The notes under the pieces are model-generated. The model was not told where the DNA came from and did no database searches. It was given only the letters and a program-made list of their open reading frames with translations. From Burkholderia ubonensis subsp. mesacidophila (GTDB taxonomy: Bacteria > Pseudomonadota > Gammaproteobacteria > Burkholderiales > Burkholderiaceae), in NCBI RefSeq assembly GCF_002097715.1, contig NZ_CP020737.1, positions 1,178,001 through 1,242,000 on the forward strand: a stretch of 64,000 nt of DNA, read 5' to 3'. The translations under genes were made by a program, and so were the position numbers. Below, piece by piece: positions 9,884 through 18,558 of this stretch (positions are counted from its first letter, which is position 1; each line of letters opens with the position of its first letter).

Positions 9884-10602
9884 GAACGACTCCAGGCGGC
9901 TCTGCTGCCGGCGCCTCGCGGTTGTCAGCCGCAAGGGCGGGAACGACGGCAGGCCGCGCCTTGTTGTGTTGTCACAAGCACGCTGGAGCGGGAACGATGG
10001 CGGGGAGAATTGCCTGAAGAGGCGCTTGGGTCCCGAACGACGGGGCCGGCGGCCATAGGGCACCTGCGAATACGGCTTCAAAGCACGGCGTCGACACTCC
10101 GCACGCTGCACAAGCGCGCTAAGCCTCAGACCGGGCACTGCCGCGGGCGCGCACAGAAAGTCGCGCGCGCCGACGGGCGGCAGATGCTGCGGCTTGGGCC
10201 GCAGCGGGGAGTATCGAATCCAGCCCGACTTTCCCGCCTGGGGTGTTCTTCCTTTGCTTGACGTCGCCAGTCCCCGCACGCTTCGCGGGGCCAAATCGGG
10301 CGCAACGCCGTTTTTCGCAACCGGCAGCCGGGTCGGGCGCATCGCGCCGCCCGGCTGCCAATTAAATTCTTTTCAACCAACTTTCCGTTACCGCGGCGCC
10401 TTGCCGACCGAATCCGCCTGTGGGCGGGATCCCTGCCGGCGGCCGGCGCCGTGCGTGCAACTTGCTGCTTCTCTTTGTTCGGGGCGAGCAGCCAGCCCCC
10501 GGCGCAAGTAAAATGACGGTTTGCGCTTGCGCCTTGCCCAATCCGTCCGGGTTGGCCGATCAGGCCGCCCGCTACGTCAGGCTGGGCAAAATTATATTCA
10601 GT
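9884..10602. promoter_or_regulatory. 719-bp divergent rne/rluC intergenic region with presumed rne leader
   Basis: No supported gene lies here. The open frames that cross it are extensions of rne and rluC without family sequence. In enterobacteria rne and rluC are likewise divergent, with a long structured rne leader that senses RNase E activity. A locally AT-rich patch at 10359-10385 and TATATT at 10593-10598 are promoter candidates, but neither has a convincing -35 element. The leader function is inferred by analogy. Confidence 0.5.
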
Positions 10603-11607
10603 ATGAATGAGTTAGGCAAAATATCCCAGAATTCGGTCGCAAGCGGCCAGGTCTCGATGGTCGAGATCGACGAAAGTTCAGCCGGTCAGCGGATCGACAA
10701 TTTCCTGTTGCGCGTCTGTAAAGGCGTGCCGAAAAGCCATATTTACCGGATCCTGCGCAGCGGGGAAGTGCGCGTGAACAAGGGTCGGGTCGACGCGCAG
10801 TATCGACTCGCGTACGGCGATATCGTACGGGTGCCGCCCGTGCGGATGGCCGCGGCCGACCTGGCGCGCGCCGACACGCCGGTCGTGCCGCCCGCGCATT
10901 TCGACGTGCTGTTCGAGGACGACGCGATGCTCGTGATCAACAAGCCGGCCGGCGTCGCGGTGCACGGCGGCAGCGGCGTCGCGTTCGGCGTGATCGAGCA
11001 GTTGCGCCAGGCGCGCCCGCGCGCGAAATTCCTCGAACTCGTGCATCGTCTCGACCGCGAGACGTCCGGCGTCCTGATGCTCGCGAAGAAGCGCGCCGCG
11101 CTCGTCGGCCTGCACGAGATGATCCGCGAGAACCGGATGGACAAGCGCTATTTCGCGTGCGTGCACGGCGAGTGGCAGTCCGACTGGGGCCGCCGCCGCG
11201 CAGTGAAGGCGCCGCTGTTCAAGTACACGACCCCGGAAGGGGAGCGCCGGGTGCGGGTGCAGGACGACGGCCTGCCGTCGCATACCGTATTCAACCTCGT
11301 CGAGCGCTGGCCCGACTATGCACTCGTCGAAGCGGAACTCAAAACGGGTCGGACCCATCAGATTCGCGTGCACCTCGCGCATCTCGGCCTGCCGATCGCC
11401 GGCGACGCCAAATATGGCGATTTCGCACTGAACAAGGCGCTGTCGCGCGCGAACGCGCAGCCGTCGCTGAAGCGCATGTTCCTGCATGCGCACCGGCTGC
11501 GGCTCGCGCATCCGCTGACCGGCGAGGCGTTGCAGTTCGACGCGCCGCTGCCGGACGAATGCCGGCGTTTCCTCGACCAACTGAGCGCATTGCGCGATAC
11601 CGCTTGA
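10603..11607 (+). CDS. rluC: 23S rRNA pseudouridine synthase RluC
   Basis: Pseudouridine synthase of the RluA family, expected to modify 23S rRNA uridines 955, 2504 and 2580 (E. coli numbering). An N-terminal S4 RNA-binding domain spans AGQRIDNFLLRVCKGVPKSH onward, and the catalytic Asp lies in HRLDRETSGVL. The start at 10603 gives 334 residues, close to the family, but has no clear ribosome-binding site. An in-frame ATG at 10657 with AGG upstream is the alternative and would remove 18 residues. It leads a plus-strand run with the HAD phosphatase, Rieske protein and sppA. Confidence 0.93.
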   Translation: MNELGKISQNSVASGQVSMVEIDESSAGQRIDNFLLRVCKGVPKSHIYRILRSGEVRVNKGRVDAQYRLAYGDIVRVPPVRMAAADLARADTPVVPPAHFDVLFEDDAMLVINKPAGVAVHGGSGVAFGVIEQLRQARPRAKFLELVHRLDRETSGVLMLAKKRAALVGLHEMIRENRMDKRYFACVHGEWQSDWGRRRAVKAPLFKYTTPEGERRVRVQDDGLPSHTVFNLVERWPDYALVEAELKTGRTHQIRVHLAHLGLPIAGDAKYGDFALNKALSRANAQPSLKRMFLHAHRLRLAHPLTGEALQFDAPLPDECRRFLDQLSALRDTA

Positions 11608-11612
11608 ACCGC

Positions 11613-12272
11613 ATGGCACGACAGCAATTTGACCTGATCGTCTTCGACTGGGACGGCACGCTGATGGATTCGACGGCGCACATCGCCTTCAGTATCCAGG
11701 CGGCATGCCGCGATCTCGGCCTGCCTGCGCCGTCCGACGAGGCGGCCCGTTACGTGATCGGCCTCGGCCTGCGCGACGCGCTGCAGATCACGGCTCCGAC
11801 CCTCGATCCGTCCGACTATCCGCGGCTCGCCGAGCGCTACCGCTATCACTACCTGATCAAGGACCAGCGCATCGAGCTGTTCGCCGGCGTGCGCGAACTG
11901 CTCGCCGAGCTGCGCGACACCGGCTACCTGCTGGCTGTCGCGACCGGCAAGGGCCGGGTCGGGCTGAATCGCGCACTCGACCAGGCGAAGCTGACGAGCC
12001 TGTTCGACGCGACGCGCTGCGCGGACGAGACGTTCTCGAAGCCGCATCCGGCGATGCTTCAGGAACTGTGCCGGGAACTGGGGCAGGATCTGGCGCGCAC
12101 CGTGATGATCGGCGACACGACTCACGACCTGCAGATGGCGGCCAGCGCGGGCGCGGCCGGCATCGGCGTCGCGTACGGCGCGCATTCGGCCGACGCGCTC
12201 GCCGCGCTGGCGCCGCGTTTCGTCGCATCGGACGTCGAGGCGCTGGCCGGCTGGCTGCGCGAGTTCGCATGA
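11613..12272 (+). CDS. HAD-superfamily IA hydrolase (phosphoglycolate phosphatase-like)
   Basis: A 219-residue haloacid dehalogenase-type phosphatase. Motif I is VFDWDGTLMDS with nucleophile Asp12 and acid Asp14, motif II lies near VATGKGR, the motif III Lys is in FSKPHPAML, and motif IV is MIGDTTHDLQMA. An alpha-helical cap lies between motifs I and II. It starts 5 bp after rluC and overlaps the Rieske gene by ATGA, so it belongs to the same operon. The substrate is unknown; phosphoglycolate or a nucleotide monophosphate is plausible for the family. Confidence 0.88.
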   Translation: MARQQFDLIVFDWDGTLMDSTAHIAFSIQAACRDLGLPAPSDEAARYVIGLGLRDALQITAPTLDPSDYPRLAERYRYHYLIKDQRIELFAGVRELLAELRDTGYLLAVATGKGRVGLNRALDQAKLTSLFDATRCADETFSKPHPAMLQELCRELGQDLARTVMIGDTTHDLQMAASAGAAGIGVAYGAHSADALAALAPRFVASDVEALAGWLREFA

Positions 12273-12670
12273 GCGCCGACGTTCCCGCCCCGGACGCGGT
12301 GCGCGTCTGCGCATCGGACGCGCTGGCCGACGGCGGCGCTGGCGTGCGCGTCGACGCGACGCTGCGCGGCGAGCAGGCCGTCGTGTTCTTCGTGCGTTAC
12401 GACGGTCGCGCGTACGGCTACCTGAACCGCTGCGCGCACGTGCCGATGGAGCTCGACTGGGCCGAGGGCCAGTTCTTCGAATCGTCGGGCTTATACTTGA
12501 TGTGCGCGACGCATGGCGCGATCTATGCGCCGGACACCGGCAAATGCGTCGGCGGCCCGTGCCGCGGCGGCCGCCTGCGGCCGGTCGAGGTCGACGAGCG
12601 AGACACGCCCGACGGCCGCGCGATATTCTGGGTGCCCGACGCCGATTTGCGTCCCGCCACGACTGACTGA
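12269..12670 (+). CDS. Rieske [2Fe-2S] ferredoxin-like protein
   Basis: A 133-residue soluble Rieske domain protein. Cluster ligands are visible as CAH (Cys55, His57) and CATH (Cys79, His82), and the two further cysteines of GKCVGGPCRG (93, 98) follow. No membrane anchor or catalytic domain is present, so it is a free-standing electron carrier or cofactor-type subunit. It overlaps the HAD gene by 4 bp and is followed 12 bp later by sppA. Partner proteins are not evident. Confidence 0.88.
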   Translation: MSADVPAPDAVRVCASDALADGGAGVRVDATLRGEQAVVFFVRYDGRAYGYLNRCAHVPMELDWAEGQFFESSGLYLMCATHGAIYAPDTGKCVGGPCRGGRLRPVEVDERDTPDGRAIFWVPDADLRPATTD

Positions 12671-12682
12671 CTACAACCACGC

Positions 12683-13672
12683 ATGGCCGACCAACCGACC
12701 CCTCCCGATTCCTCCTCCCGCCCCGACGGCCGCGAACCGAACTGGGAGCGCGCGGCGCTCGAGCGGATCGCGCTCGCGGCGGTGAAGGAGCAGCGCGCGG
12801 CACGGCGCTGGAAGATCTTCTTCCGCTTCGCGTTCCTCGGCGTGTTCCTGCTGCTCGCGTTTGCGCTGATCGATTTCTCGAGCGATTCGAAGTTCTCGAC
12901 GAGCGGCCGGCACACGGCTGTCGTGACGATCGACGGCGAAATCGCGGCCGGCGTCAACGCGAACGCCGACGACATCAACACGGCGCTCAACGCCGCGTTC
13001 GACGACGACGGCACGGTCGGCGTCGTGCTGCAGATCAACAGCCCGGGCGGCAGCCCGGTGCAGGCGGGCATGGTCTACGACGAGATCAAGCGCCTGCGCG
13101 CGAAATACCCGAGCAAGCCCCTGTACGTGGTCGTGACCGACATGTGCGCATCGGGCGGCTATTACATCGCGGCGGCGGCCGACCGGATCTACGTCGACAA
13201 GGCGAGCATCGTCGGCTCGATCGGCGTGCTGATGGACGGTTTCGGCTTCACCGGCCTGATGAACAAGCTCGGCATCCAGCGGCGCCTGCATACGTCGGGC
13301 GAGAACAAGGGCTTTTACGATCCGTTCTCGCCGGAAACCCCGAAGATGGACACGCACGCGCAGGCGCTGCTCGATCAGGTGCACGCGCAATTCATCAAGG
13401 CAGTGAGGGACGGGCGCGGCGCGCGCCTGCACGAGACGCCGGACATGTTCTCGGGCCTGTTCTGGACCGGCGAGAAGGGCGTCGAGCTCGGGCTCGCGGA
13501 CGGCTTCGGCACGACCGACTCGGTCGCGCGCGACGTGCTGAAGGCGCCCGACCTCGTCGACTACACGGTGAAGGAGAGCCTGACGAACCGCGTCGCGCGC
13601 AAGTTCGGCGCAGCCGTCGGCAACGCTGCGATGAAGGCGCTGGCCGCGGGCGCGCAGCTCAGCCTGCGCTAG
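12683..13672 (+). CDS. sppA: Signal peptide peptidase SppA (S49 family)
   Basis: A 329-residue single-unit membrane serine protease that degrades cleaved signal peptides and membrane protein fragments. One N-terminal transmembrane segment is at about residues 45-65. The nucleophile Ser157 lies in CASGGYY and the general base Lys209 in GENKGF; the 52-residue spacing equals that of the short B. subtilis SppA dyad. A second conserved block is VGSIGVLMDGFGF. The TAG stop at 13670-13672 is immediately followed by a perfect 8-bp tandem repeat. Last gene of the rluC unit. Confidence 0.92.
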   Translation: MADQPTPPDSSSRPDGREPNWERAALERIALAAVKEQRAARRWKIFFRFAFLGVFLLLAFALIDFSSDSKFSTSGRHTAVVTIDGEIAAGVNANADDINTALNAAFDDDGTVGVVLQINSPGGSPVQAGMVYDEIKRLRAKYPSKPLYVVVTDMCASGGYYIAAAADRIYVDKASIVGSIGVLMDGFGFTGLMNKLGIQRRLHTSGENKGFYDPFSPETPKMDTHAQALLDQVHAQFIKAVRDGRGARLHETPDMFSGLFWTGEKGVELGLADGFGTTDSVARDVLKAPDLVDYTVKESLTNRVARKFGAAVGNAAMKALAAGAQLSLR

Positions 13673-13760
13673 GCCCGGCACCCCGGCACCCCGGCACCCC
13701 GGCACCCCGGCACCCCGGCACCCCGGCACCCCGGCACCCCGGCACCCCGGCACCCCGGCA
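13673..13760. repeat. Tandem 8-bp repeat (CCCCGGCA)
   Basis: Ten perfect copies of CCCCGGCA run from 13681 to 13760, preceded by a one-mismatch copy GCCCGGCA at 13673-13680. The array begins on the base after the sppA stop and ends 37 bp before the stop of the convergent methyltransferase gene. It is not a CRISPR, since there are no spacers, and is a likely variable-number locus. Each unit contains CCGG. A short GC-rich hairpin follows at about 13770-13790. Confidence 0.95.
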
Positions 13761-13796
13761 CGGCCATGCGCCGCCCGCCGGGGGCGGGTTCCGCCG

Positions 13797-14519
13797 TCAG
13801 TTCGCCAGCAACAGGAAGATCGCAGGGCGCTTGTGCAGATCGGGCACAGGCGCCTTTTTCCATTCCGCCACGGTGCGGCTCGCGATGGTCTCGGTCGCGA
13901 GCGTCAGGTCGGCCGCGACGCAGATCAGCGTCGACGGCGCGCAGGTCGCGACGAGCGTGTCGAGCATCGCGTGATTGCGGTACGGCGTCTCGATGAAGAT
14001 CTGCGTCTGACGCGCCTTGCGCGACAGCTGCTCGAGTTCGCGCAGCCGCTTCGCGCGCGCACCGGCGTCGACCGGCAGGTAGCCGTTGAACGCGAAGCTC
14101 TGGCCGTTCAGGCCGGACGCCATCAGCGCCAGCAGGATCGAGCTCGGCCCGACGAGCGGCACGACCTTCACGCCGCGCTCGTGCGCGCGGCGCACCAGCA
14201 GCGCGCCCGGGTCGGCGACGGCCGGGCAGCCGGCCTCCGACACGAGCCCGGCGTCCGCGCCGGCCAGCACCGGCGCGAGCAGCCGGTCGATCTCGCCGGC
14301 CGGCGTGTTGACGTTCAGTTCACGGATCTCGATTTCCTGGATCGGCCGCGTCGTGCCGATCTTCTTCAGGAACGCGCGCGTCGTTTTCGCGTTTTCGCCG
14401 ATGTAGTAGCCGAGCGCGCCGGCTTGCGCCTGCACTGCGGCGGGCAGCACGGAGGCCAGCGTCGATGCGTCGCCGTCGCCGAGCGTGTTCGGCACCAGAT
14501 AGAGCGTGCCGGCCGTCAT
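13797..14519 (-). CDS. SAM-dependent methyltransferase, tetrapyrrole methylase family (RsmI-like)
   Basis: A 240-residue methylase of the TP-methylase superfamily. It shows the glycine/serine-rich SAM-binding blocks GLVSEAGCPAVADPG and VVPLVGPSSILLALMASG, and FNGYLPVD further on. This resembles RsmI (16S rRNA 2'-O-methylation of C1402), but it is shorter and its N terminus (MTAGTLYLVPNTLGD) differs from classical RsmI, so it may be the separate RsmI-like paralogue that accompanies maf in Burkholderiales. It overlaps maf by 4 bp. Confidence 0.82.
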   Translation of the reverse strand: MTAGTLYLVPNTLGDGDASTLASVLPAAVQAQAGALGYYIGENAKTTRAFLKKIGTTRPIQEIEIRELNVNTPAGEIDRLLAPVLAGADAGLVSEAGCPAVADPGALLVRRAHERGVKVVPLVGPSSILLALMASGLNGQSFAFNGYLPVDAGARAKRLRELEQLSRKARQTQIFIETPYRNHAMLDTLVATCAPSTLICVAADLTLATETIASRTVAEWKKAPVPDLHKRPAIFLLLAN

Positions 14520-15145
14520 GCGCGGTCTCCGCGGGCGGCGAACAACGGGAAGTGCGCGGCGCGCAGCATCCGCGTCAGCGCGATCAGCGGCAGCCCGACG
14601 AGCGCGGTCGGGTCGTCCGAGTCGATCGCGTCGAGCAGCGCGATGCCGAGCCCCTCGGACTTCGCGCTGCCGGCGACGTCGTAGGGCGTCTCCGCCCGCA
14701 GGTAGGCGTCGAGTTCGGCCTCGGGCAGCGAGCGGAAGCGCACGCGCGTCACGACATCCTCATCCTGCGATTCGCCGGTGCGGCTGTCGTACAGGCTGAG
14801 CGCGCTGTGGAACTCGACCTCGCGGCCCTGCATCGCGACGAGCTGCGCGAGCGCGCGCTCGTGCGTGCCGGGCTTGCCGATCTGCAGGCCGTCGAAGGTC
14901 GCGACCTGATCGGAGCCGATCACGAGCACGCCGTCCGGCGCATCGATCGCGGCGGCAACCGCGCGCGCCTTCGCGCCGGCGAGGCGCAGCGCGGTCGCGG
15001 CGGGCGTCTCGCCGGGCCGCGGGGTTTCGTCGAGGTCGGGCGACATGACGTCGAACGGCACGCAGAGCCGCTCGAGCAGCGCGCGGCGGTAACGGGAACT
15101 GGAGGCGAGAATCAGCCGCGGCGAGCGGCAAAAGGTGTCCGGCAT
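14516..15145 (-). CDS. Maf-like nucleotide pyrophosphatase (7-methyl-GTP type)
   Basis: A 209-residue Maf/HAM1-fold house-cleaning pyrophosphatase that hydrolyses modified nucleotides such as m7GTP. The N-terminal motif LILASSSRYRRALLE is diagnostic, followed by SDQVATFDG and the ETPYDVAGSAKSEGLG block. The start is set at the ATG at 15145 (MPDTFCRSP), because the upstream open frame has no family sequence. It is co-transcribed with the methyltransferase through an ATGA overlap and is divergent from the yceD-rpmF unit. Confidence 0.88.
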   Translation of the reverse strand: MPDTFCRSPRLILASSSRYRRALLERLCVPFDVMSPDLDETPRPGETPAATALRLAGAKARAVAAAIDAPDGVLVIGSDQVATFDGLQIGKPGTHERALAQLVAMQGREVEFHSALSLYDSRTGESQDEDVVTRVRFRSLPEAELDAYLRAETPYDVAGSAKSEGLGIALLDAIDSDDPTALVGLPLIALTRMLRAAHFPLFAARGDRA

Positions 15146-15209
15146 GGTCGGTTGGAGATGAGTCGTCGGGACGCGGCGCGACGGCGCGCGCGGGCGTAAG
15201 CTTAAGTGA

Positions 15210-15238
15210 TTGACCGGAAAAGGTAAAACGGGTATGCT
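15210..15238 (+). promoter_or_regulatory. Predicted sigma-70 promoter of the yceD-rpmF unit
   Basis: TTGACC (15210-15215) and TATGCT (15233-15238) are separated by 17 bp, a close match to the housekeeping consensus. It lies about 90 bp upstream of the DUF177 start. Confidence 0.65.
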
Positions 15239-15330
15239 TTCCCGCTTTTCATCGGCAGGCTCCTGATTGGGCGTCTGCCGGGTCTTCGGAAGTTCACGGC
15301 GCACGGCCGGATCGATACGCAGGAGCGCAC

Positions 15331-15966
15331 ATGAGCACCTCTTCTGGCAAACCTGCTGTTTTGCTCGATCCGCACGCGGTCGACCTGTTCGAATTCGCCC
15401 GCAGCGGGCGGCAGGCGGCCGGCGCGGTGCGCCTTTCGCAGCTGCCGCGCATGTTAAACGAAGTGCCGGCGGACGCGCCAGATCGCGACACGGTCTTCAC
15501 CTGGCAGGCGGAAGGGTTCACCCAGAACGAGCTGCAGGACGATGGCGCCGAGGGGCAGCAGCCGTATCTGCGCCTTGCGCTGCACGGCCATGCGTGGCTC
15601 ACGTGCCAGCGCTGCATGAGCCCGTGCGATCAGGCGTTCGACGTCGACATGACGTACCGGATCGTCGCGACCGAAGAAGAAGCTGAAGAATTCCCGCTCG
15701 ACGAGGATGAAGCCGATGTGATCGTGGGCTCGCGCCAGTTCGATCTCGTCGACTTGATCGAGGAGGAGCTGCTGCTTTCGCTGCCGCTCGTGCCCAAGCA
15801 CGAGGTTTGCCCGGCGGTTCACGAAAGCCTCGTGTCGGGTGCGAGCGGTCCCACGGCCGAAACGGACGAAATGTCCGAAGAAGACGGGGACGAAGGCAAA
15901 CAGCCGAATCCGTTCGCGGCGCTCGAAGCGCTGAAGAAGGGCGGGGACGGCAACAAGAAACACTGA
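15331..15966 (+). CDS. yceD: DUF177/YceD family protein, 23S rRNA accumulation factor
   Basis: A 211-residue YceD protein, which in bacteria and chloroplasts promotes 23S rRNA accumulation and is almost always encoded just before rpmF. Features include a CQRCMSPCDQAF cysteine block near residues 92-103, the acidic stretch EEEAEEFPLDEDEAD, and the DLVDLIEEELLLSLPLVP core. The last 30 residues are low complexity (Glu/Gly/Lys). The gene lies 95 bp before rpmF on the same strand. Confidence 0.9.
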   Translation: MSTSSGKPAVLLDPHAVDLFEFARSGRQAAGAVRLSQLPRMLNEVPADAPDRDTVFTWQAEGFTQNELQDDGAEGQQPYLRLALHGHAWLTCQRCMSPCDQAFDVDMTYRIVATEEEAEEFPLDEDEADVIVGSRQFDLVDLIEEELLLSLPLVPKHEVCPAVHESLVSGASGPTAETDEMSEEDGDEGKQPNPFAALEALKKGGDGNKKH

Positions 15967-16061
15967 GCAGTGTGGCGCGGGAAGGCGTAGGGCCGTGGGC
16001 CAGGGTAGTTAAGCGCCGGATCGGGCTGTGTTAGAATCCGGAAAATTTTTAGGAGTTAGTC

Positions 16062-16241
16062 ATGGCAGTCCAGCAAAACAAGAAGTCGCCGTCGAAGCGC
16101 GGCATGCATCGTTCGCACGATTTCCTGACGGCAGCGCCGCTGGCAGTCGAGTCGAGCACGGGTGAAGTGCATCTGCGTCACCACATCAGCCCGAACGGCT
16201 ACTATCGCGGCAAGAAAGTCGTCAAGACGAAGAACGACTAA
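16062..16241 (+). CDS. rpmF: 50S ribosomal protein L32
   Basis: A 59-residue L32 starting [20 protein letters not shown], the canonical form, with GYYRGKKVV near the end. It lacks the CxxC zinc pairs seen in some L32 paralogues, so it is a zinc-independent version. AGGAG at 16051-16055 sets the ATG at 16062. A possible extra promoter with TAGAAT at 16032-16037 lies upstream. A hairpin terminator separates it from plsX. Confidence 0.97.
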   Translation: MAVQQNKKSPSKRGMHRSHDFLTAAPLAVESSTGEVHLRHHISPNGYYRGKKVVKTKND

Positions 16242-16312
16242 GCGTCATGTCACGCGTGGTGCGATCGCCGTTCGCGTGACCACTGGTTCGCTTGACACTT
16301 TCCTGGCTCGAC

Positions 16313-16342
16313 AAAAAGGCGGCATTCAACTGCCGCTTTTTT
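16313..16342 (+). terminator. Terminator or attenuator between rpmF and plsX
   Basis: Inverted arms starting AAAAAGGCGGCA (16313-16324) and ending GCCGCTTTTTT form a 12-bp stem with one G-T pair around a TTCAAC loop, directly followed by Ts. Readthrough would feed the plsX-fab genes, so it may set the ratio of ribosomal protein to lipid gene expression. Confidence 0.75.
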
Positions 16343-16365
16343 GTGCCTGAAATTCGTCGCATTCC

Positions 16366-17472
16366 ATGACTGTAAAGCTCACAATCGATTGCATGGGAGG
16401 CGACCACGGCCCGTCCGTGACCGTTCCCGCGGCAGTCAAGTTCGTTCGCGCGCACCCCGATGCGCACCTGATGCTCGTCGGCATCGAGAGTGCGATCCGT
16501 ACGCAGTTGAAGAAGTGCAAGGCGCTCGACGACCCTGCGCTCACCATCGTGCCCGCCACCGAAGTCGTGGCGATGGACGATCCGGTCGAAGTGGCATTGC
16601 GCAAGAAGAAGGATTCTTCGATGCGCGTCGCCCTCAACCAAGTCAAGGAAGGCCAGGCCCAGGCCTGCATCTCCGCCGGCAACACCGGCGCGCTGATGGC
16701 CGTCTCCCGTTACGTGCTCAAGACGCTGCCCGGCATCGAGCGGCCCGCGATCGCGTTCGCGCTGCCGAACCCGACGGGCTACACGATGATGCTGGACCTC
16801 GGCGCGAACGTCGACTGCGAGCCGCAGCACCTGCTGCAGTTCGCAGAGATGGGGCACGCGCTCGTGGCGGCGCTCGAGGGCAAGGAGCGGCCGACCATCG
16901 GCCTGCTGAACATCGGCGAAGAAGTCATCAAGGGCAACGAGACGATCAAGCGCGCGGGCGAACTGCTGCGCGCCAGCACGCTCAATTTCCGCGGCAACGT
17001 CGAGGGCAACGACATCTACAAGGGCACGGTCGACGTGATCGTCTGCGACGGCTTCGTCGGCAATGTCGCGCTGAAGACGTCGGAAGGCCTCGCGCAGATG
17101 CTGTCCGACATCATCCGCGAGGAGTTCGGCCGCTCGCTGCTGTCGAAGCTGATGGCCGTGCTCGCGCTGCCGGTGCTGCTGCGCTTCAAGAGGCGCGTCG
17201 ACCACCGCCAGTACAACGGCGCGGCGCTGCTGGGCCTGAAGAGCCTCGTGATCAAGAGTCACGGTTCCGCGGACGCTTACGCGTTTGAGTGGGCGATCAA
17301 ACGCGGGTATGATGCCGTCAAAAATGGCGTCCTGGAGCGACTCGCGCGTGCGATGGCGGACAATTCCGGATCGCTCGGCGACACCGGGCATGACGCGAGC
17401 GGCGCGGGCCAGGCGAGTCCCGCCGCAGGCCAGCACGCCGAGCCTTCCGCTGCGCTATCCTCTAAGGCATAA
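16366..17472 (+). CDS. plsX: Phosphate acyltransferase PlsX
   Basis: A 368-residue peripheral enzyme that transfers acyl groups from acyl-ACP to phosphate, giving acyl-phosphate for glycerol-3-phosphate acylation by PlsY. The N terminus [17 protein letters not shown] and the blocks [11 protein letters not shown] and [12 protein letters not shown] are family signatures. The last 35 residues are a Gly/Ala/Ser-rich tail beyond the usual family end. fabH begins on the next base after the stop, so coupling is tight. Confidence 0.96.
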   Translation: MTVKLTIDCMGGDHGPSVTVPAAVKFVRAHPDAHLMLVGIESAIRTQLKKCKALDDPALTIVPATEVVAMDDPVEVALRKKKDSSMRVALNQVKEGQAQACISAGNTGALMAVSRYVLKTLPGIERPAIAFALPNPTGYTMMLDLGANVDCEPQHLLQFAEMGHALVAALEGKERPTIGLLNIGEEVIKGNETIKRAGELLRASTLNFRGNVEGNDIYKGTVDVIVCDGFVGNVALKTSEGLAQMLSDIIREEFGRSLLSKLMAVLALPVLLRFKRRVDHRQYNGAALLGLKSLVIKSHGSADAYAFEWAIKRGYDAVKNGVLERLARAMADNSGSLGDTGHDASGAGQASPAAGQHAEPSAALSSKA

Positions 17473-18462
17473 ATGGCCCAATCGACTCTCTATTCCCGCG
17501 TGCTTGGCACGGGCAGCTTCCTGCCGCCCGACCGGGTCACGAACCAGCAGCTGGCCGATCGTCTCGCGAAGGACGGCATCGAGACGAGCGACGAGTGGAT
17601 CGTTGCGCGCACGGGCATCCATGCGCGCCATTTCGCCGCACCGGACGTCACGACGAGCGACCTCGCGCTTGAGGCGTCACGGCGTGCGATCGAGGCGGCT
17701 GATATCGATCCGCAGTCGATCGACCTGATCATCGTCGCGACTTCGACCCCTGATTTCGTGTTCCCGAGCACCGCGTGCCTGCTGCAGAACAAGCTCGGCA
17801 TCAAGAACGGCGGTGCCGCGTTCGACGTGCAGGCCGTGTGTTCCGGCTTCGCGTACGCGGTGGCGACGGCCGACAGCTTCATCCGCAGCGGTCAGCACCG
17901 CACGGCGCTCGTCGTCGGCGCGGAGACGTTCTCGCGCATCCTCGACTTCAAGGACCGCACGACCTGCGTGCTGTTCGGCGACGGCGCGGGCGCGGTGATC
18001 CTGTCCGCGTCGGAAGAGCCGGGCGTGCTCGGCAGCGCGCTGCACGCGGACGGCAGCTACTCGAACATCCTGTGCACGCCGGGCAACGTCAATCGCGGCG
18101 TGATCGAAGGCAGCGCGTTCCTGCAGATGGACGGCCAGGCCGTGTTCAAGCTCGCGGTCAACGTGCTCGAGAAGGTCGCGATCGAGGCGCTCGCCAAGGC
18201 GAACCTCGCGCCCGAGCAGGTCGACTGGCTGATTCCGCACCAGGCGAACATCCGCATCATGACGAGCACTTGCCGCAAGCTGGGCCTGCCGCAGGAGCGC
18301 ATGGTCGTGACGGTCGGCGAGCACGGCAACACGTCGGCCGCGTCGATCCCGCTCGCGCTCGACGTCGCGGTGCGCGACGGCCGCATCAAGCGCGGCCAGC
18401 ACGTGCTGATCGAGGGCGTCGGCGGCGGCTTCACATGGGGCGCGTCGGTGTTCCGCTTCTGA
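17473..18462 (+). CDS. fabH: 3-oxoacyl-ACP synthase III
   Basis: A 329-residue KAS III that condenses acetyl-CoA with malonyl-ACP to start fatty acid synthesis. The catalytic triad is visible: Cys123 in AVCSGFAYA, His in [11 protein letters not shown] and Asn in [12 protein letters not shown]. The C-terminal [13 protein letters not shown] is typical. The ATG directly follows the plsX stop. Confidence 0.97.
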   Translation: MAQSTLYSRVLGTGSFLPPDRVTNQQLADRLAKDGIETSDEWIVARTGIHARHFAAPDVTTSDLALEASRRAIEAADIDPQSIDLIIVATSTPDFVFPSTACLLQNKLGIKNGGAAFDVQAVCSGFAYAVATADSFIRSGQHRTALVVGAETFSRILDFKDRTTCVLFGDGAGAVILSASEEPGVLGSALHADGSYSNILCTPGNVNRGVIEGSAFLQMDGQAVFKLAVNVLEKVAIEALAKANLAPEQVDWLIPHQANIRIMTSTCRKLGLPQERMVVTVGEHGNTSAASIPLALDVAVRDGRIKRGQHVLIEGVGGGFTWGASVFRF

Positions 18463-18558
18463 TCCGTCACACGCGACTCCTGCGCGTGTCTGCTGCGCGT
18501 GCTCCCATCCGGCGCGCCGCTCGCGCGCGCCGTCTGAATCGATTCAATTGGGGACGAT

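Noticed and set aside
6734..10261. 1175-codon plus-strand open frame opposite rne
   Set aside because: Composition (Arg/Gly/Phe/Asp repeats) follows from the antisense of the RNase E repeats; no domain is seen.
13673..13760. CRISPR-like array
   Set aside because: The 8-bp unit is contiguous, without spacers, and there are no cas genes nearby; it is a simple tandem repeat.
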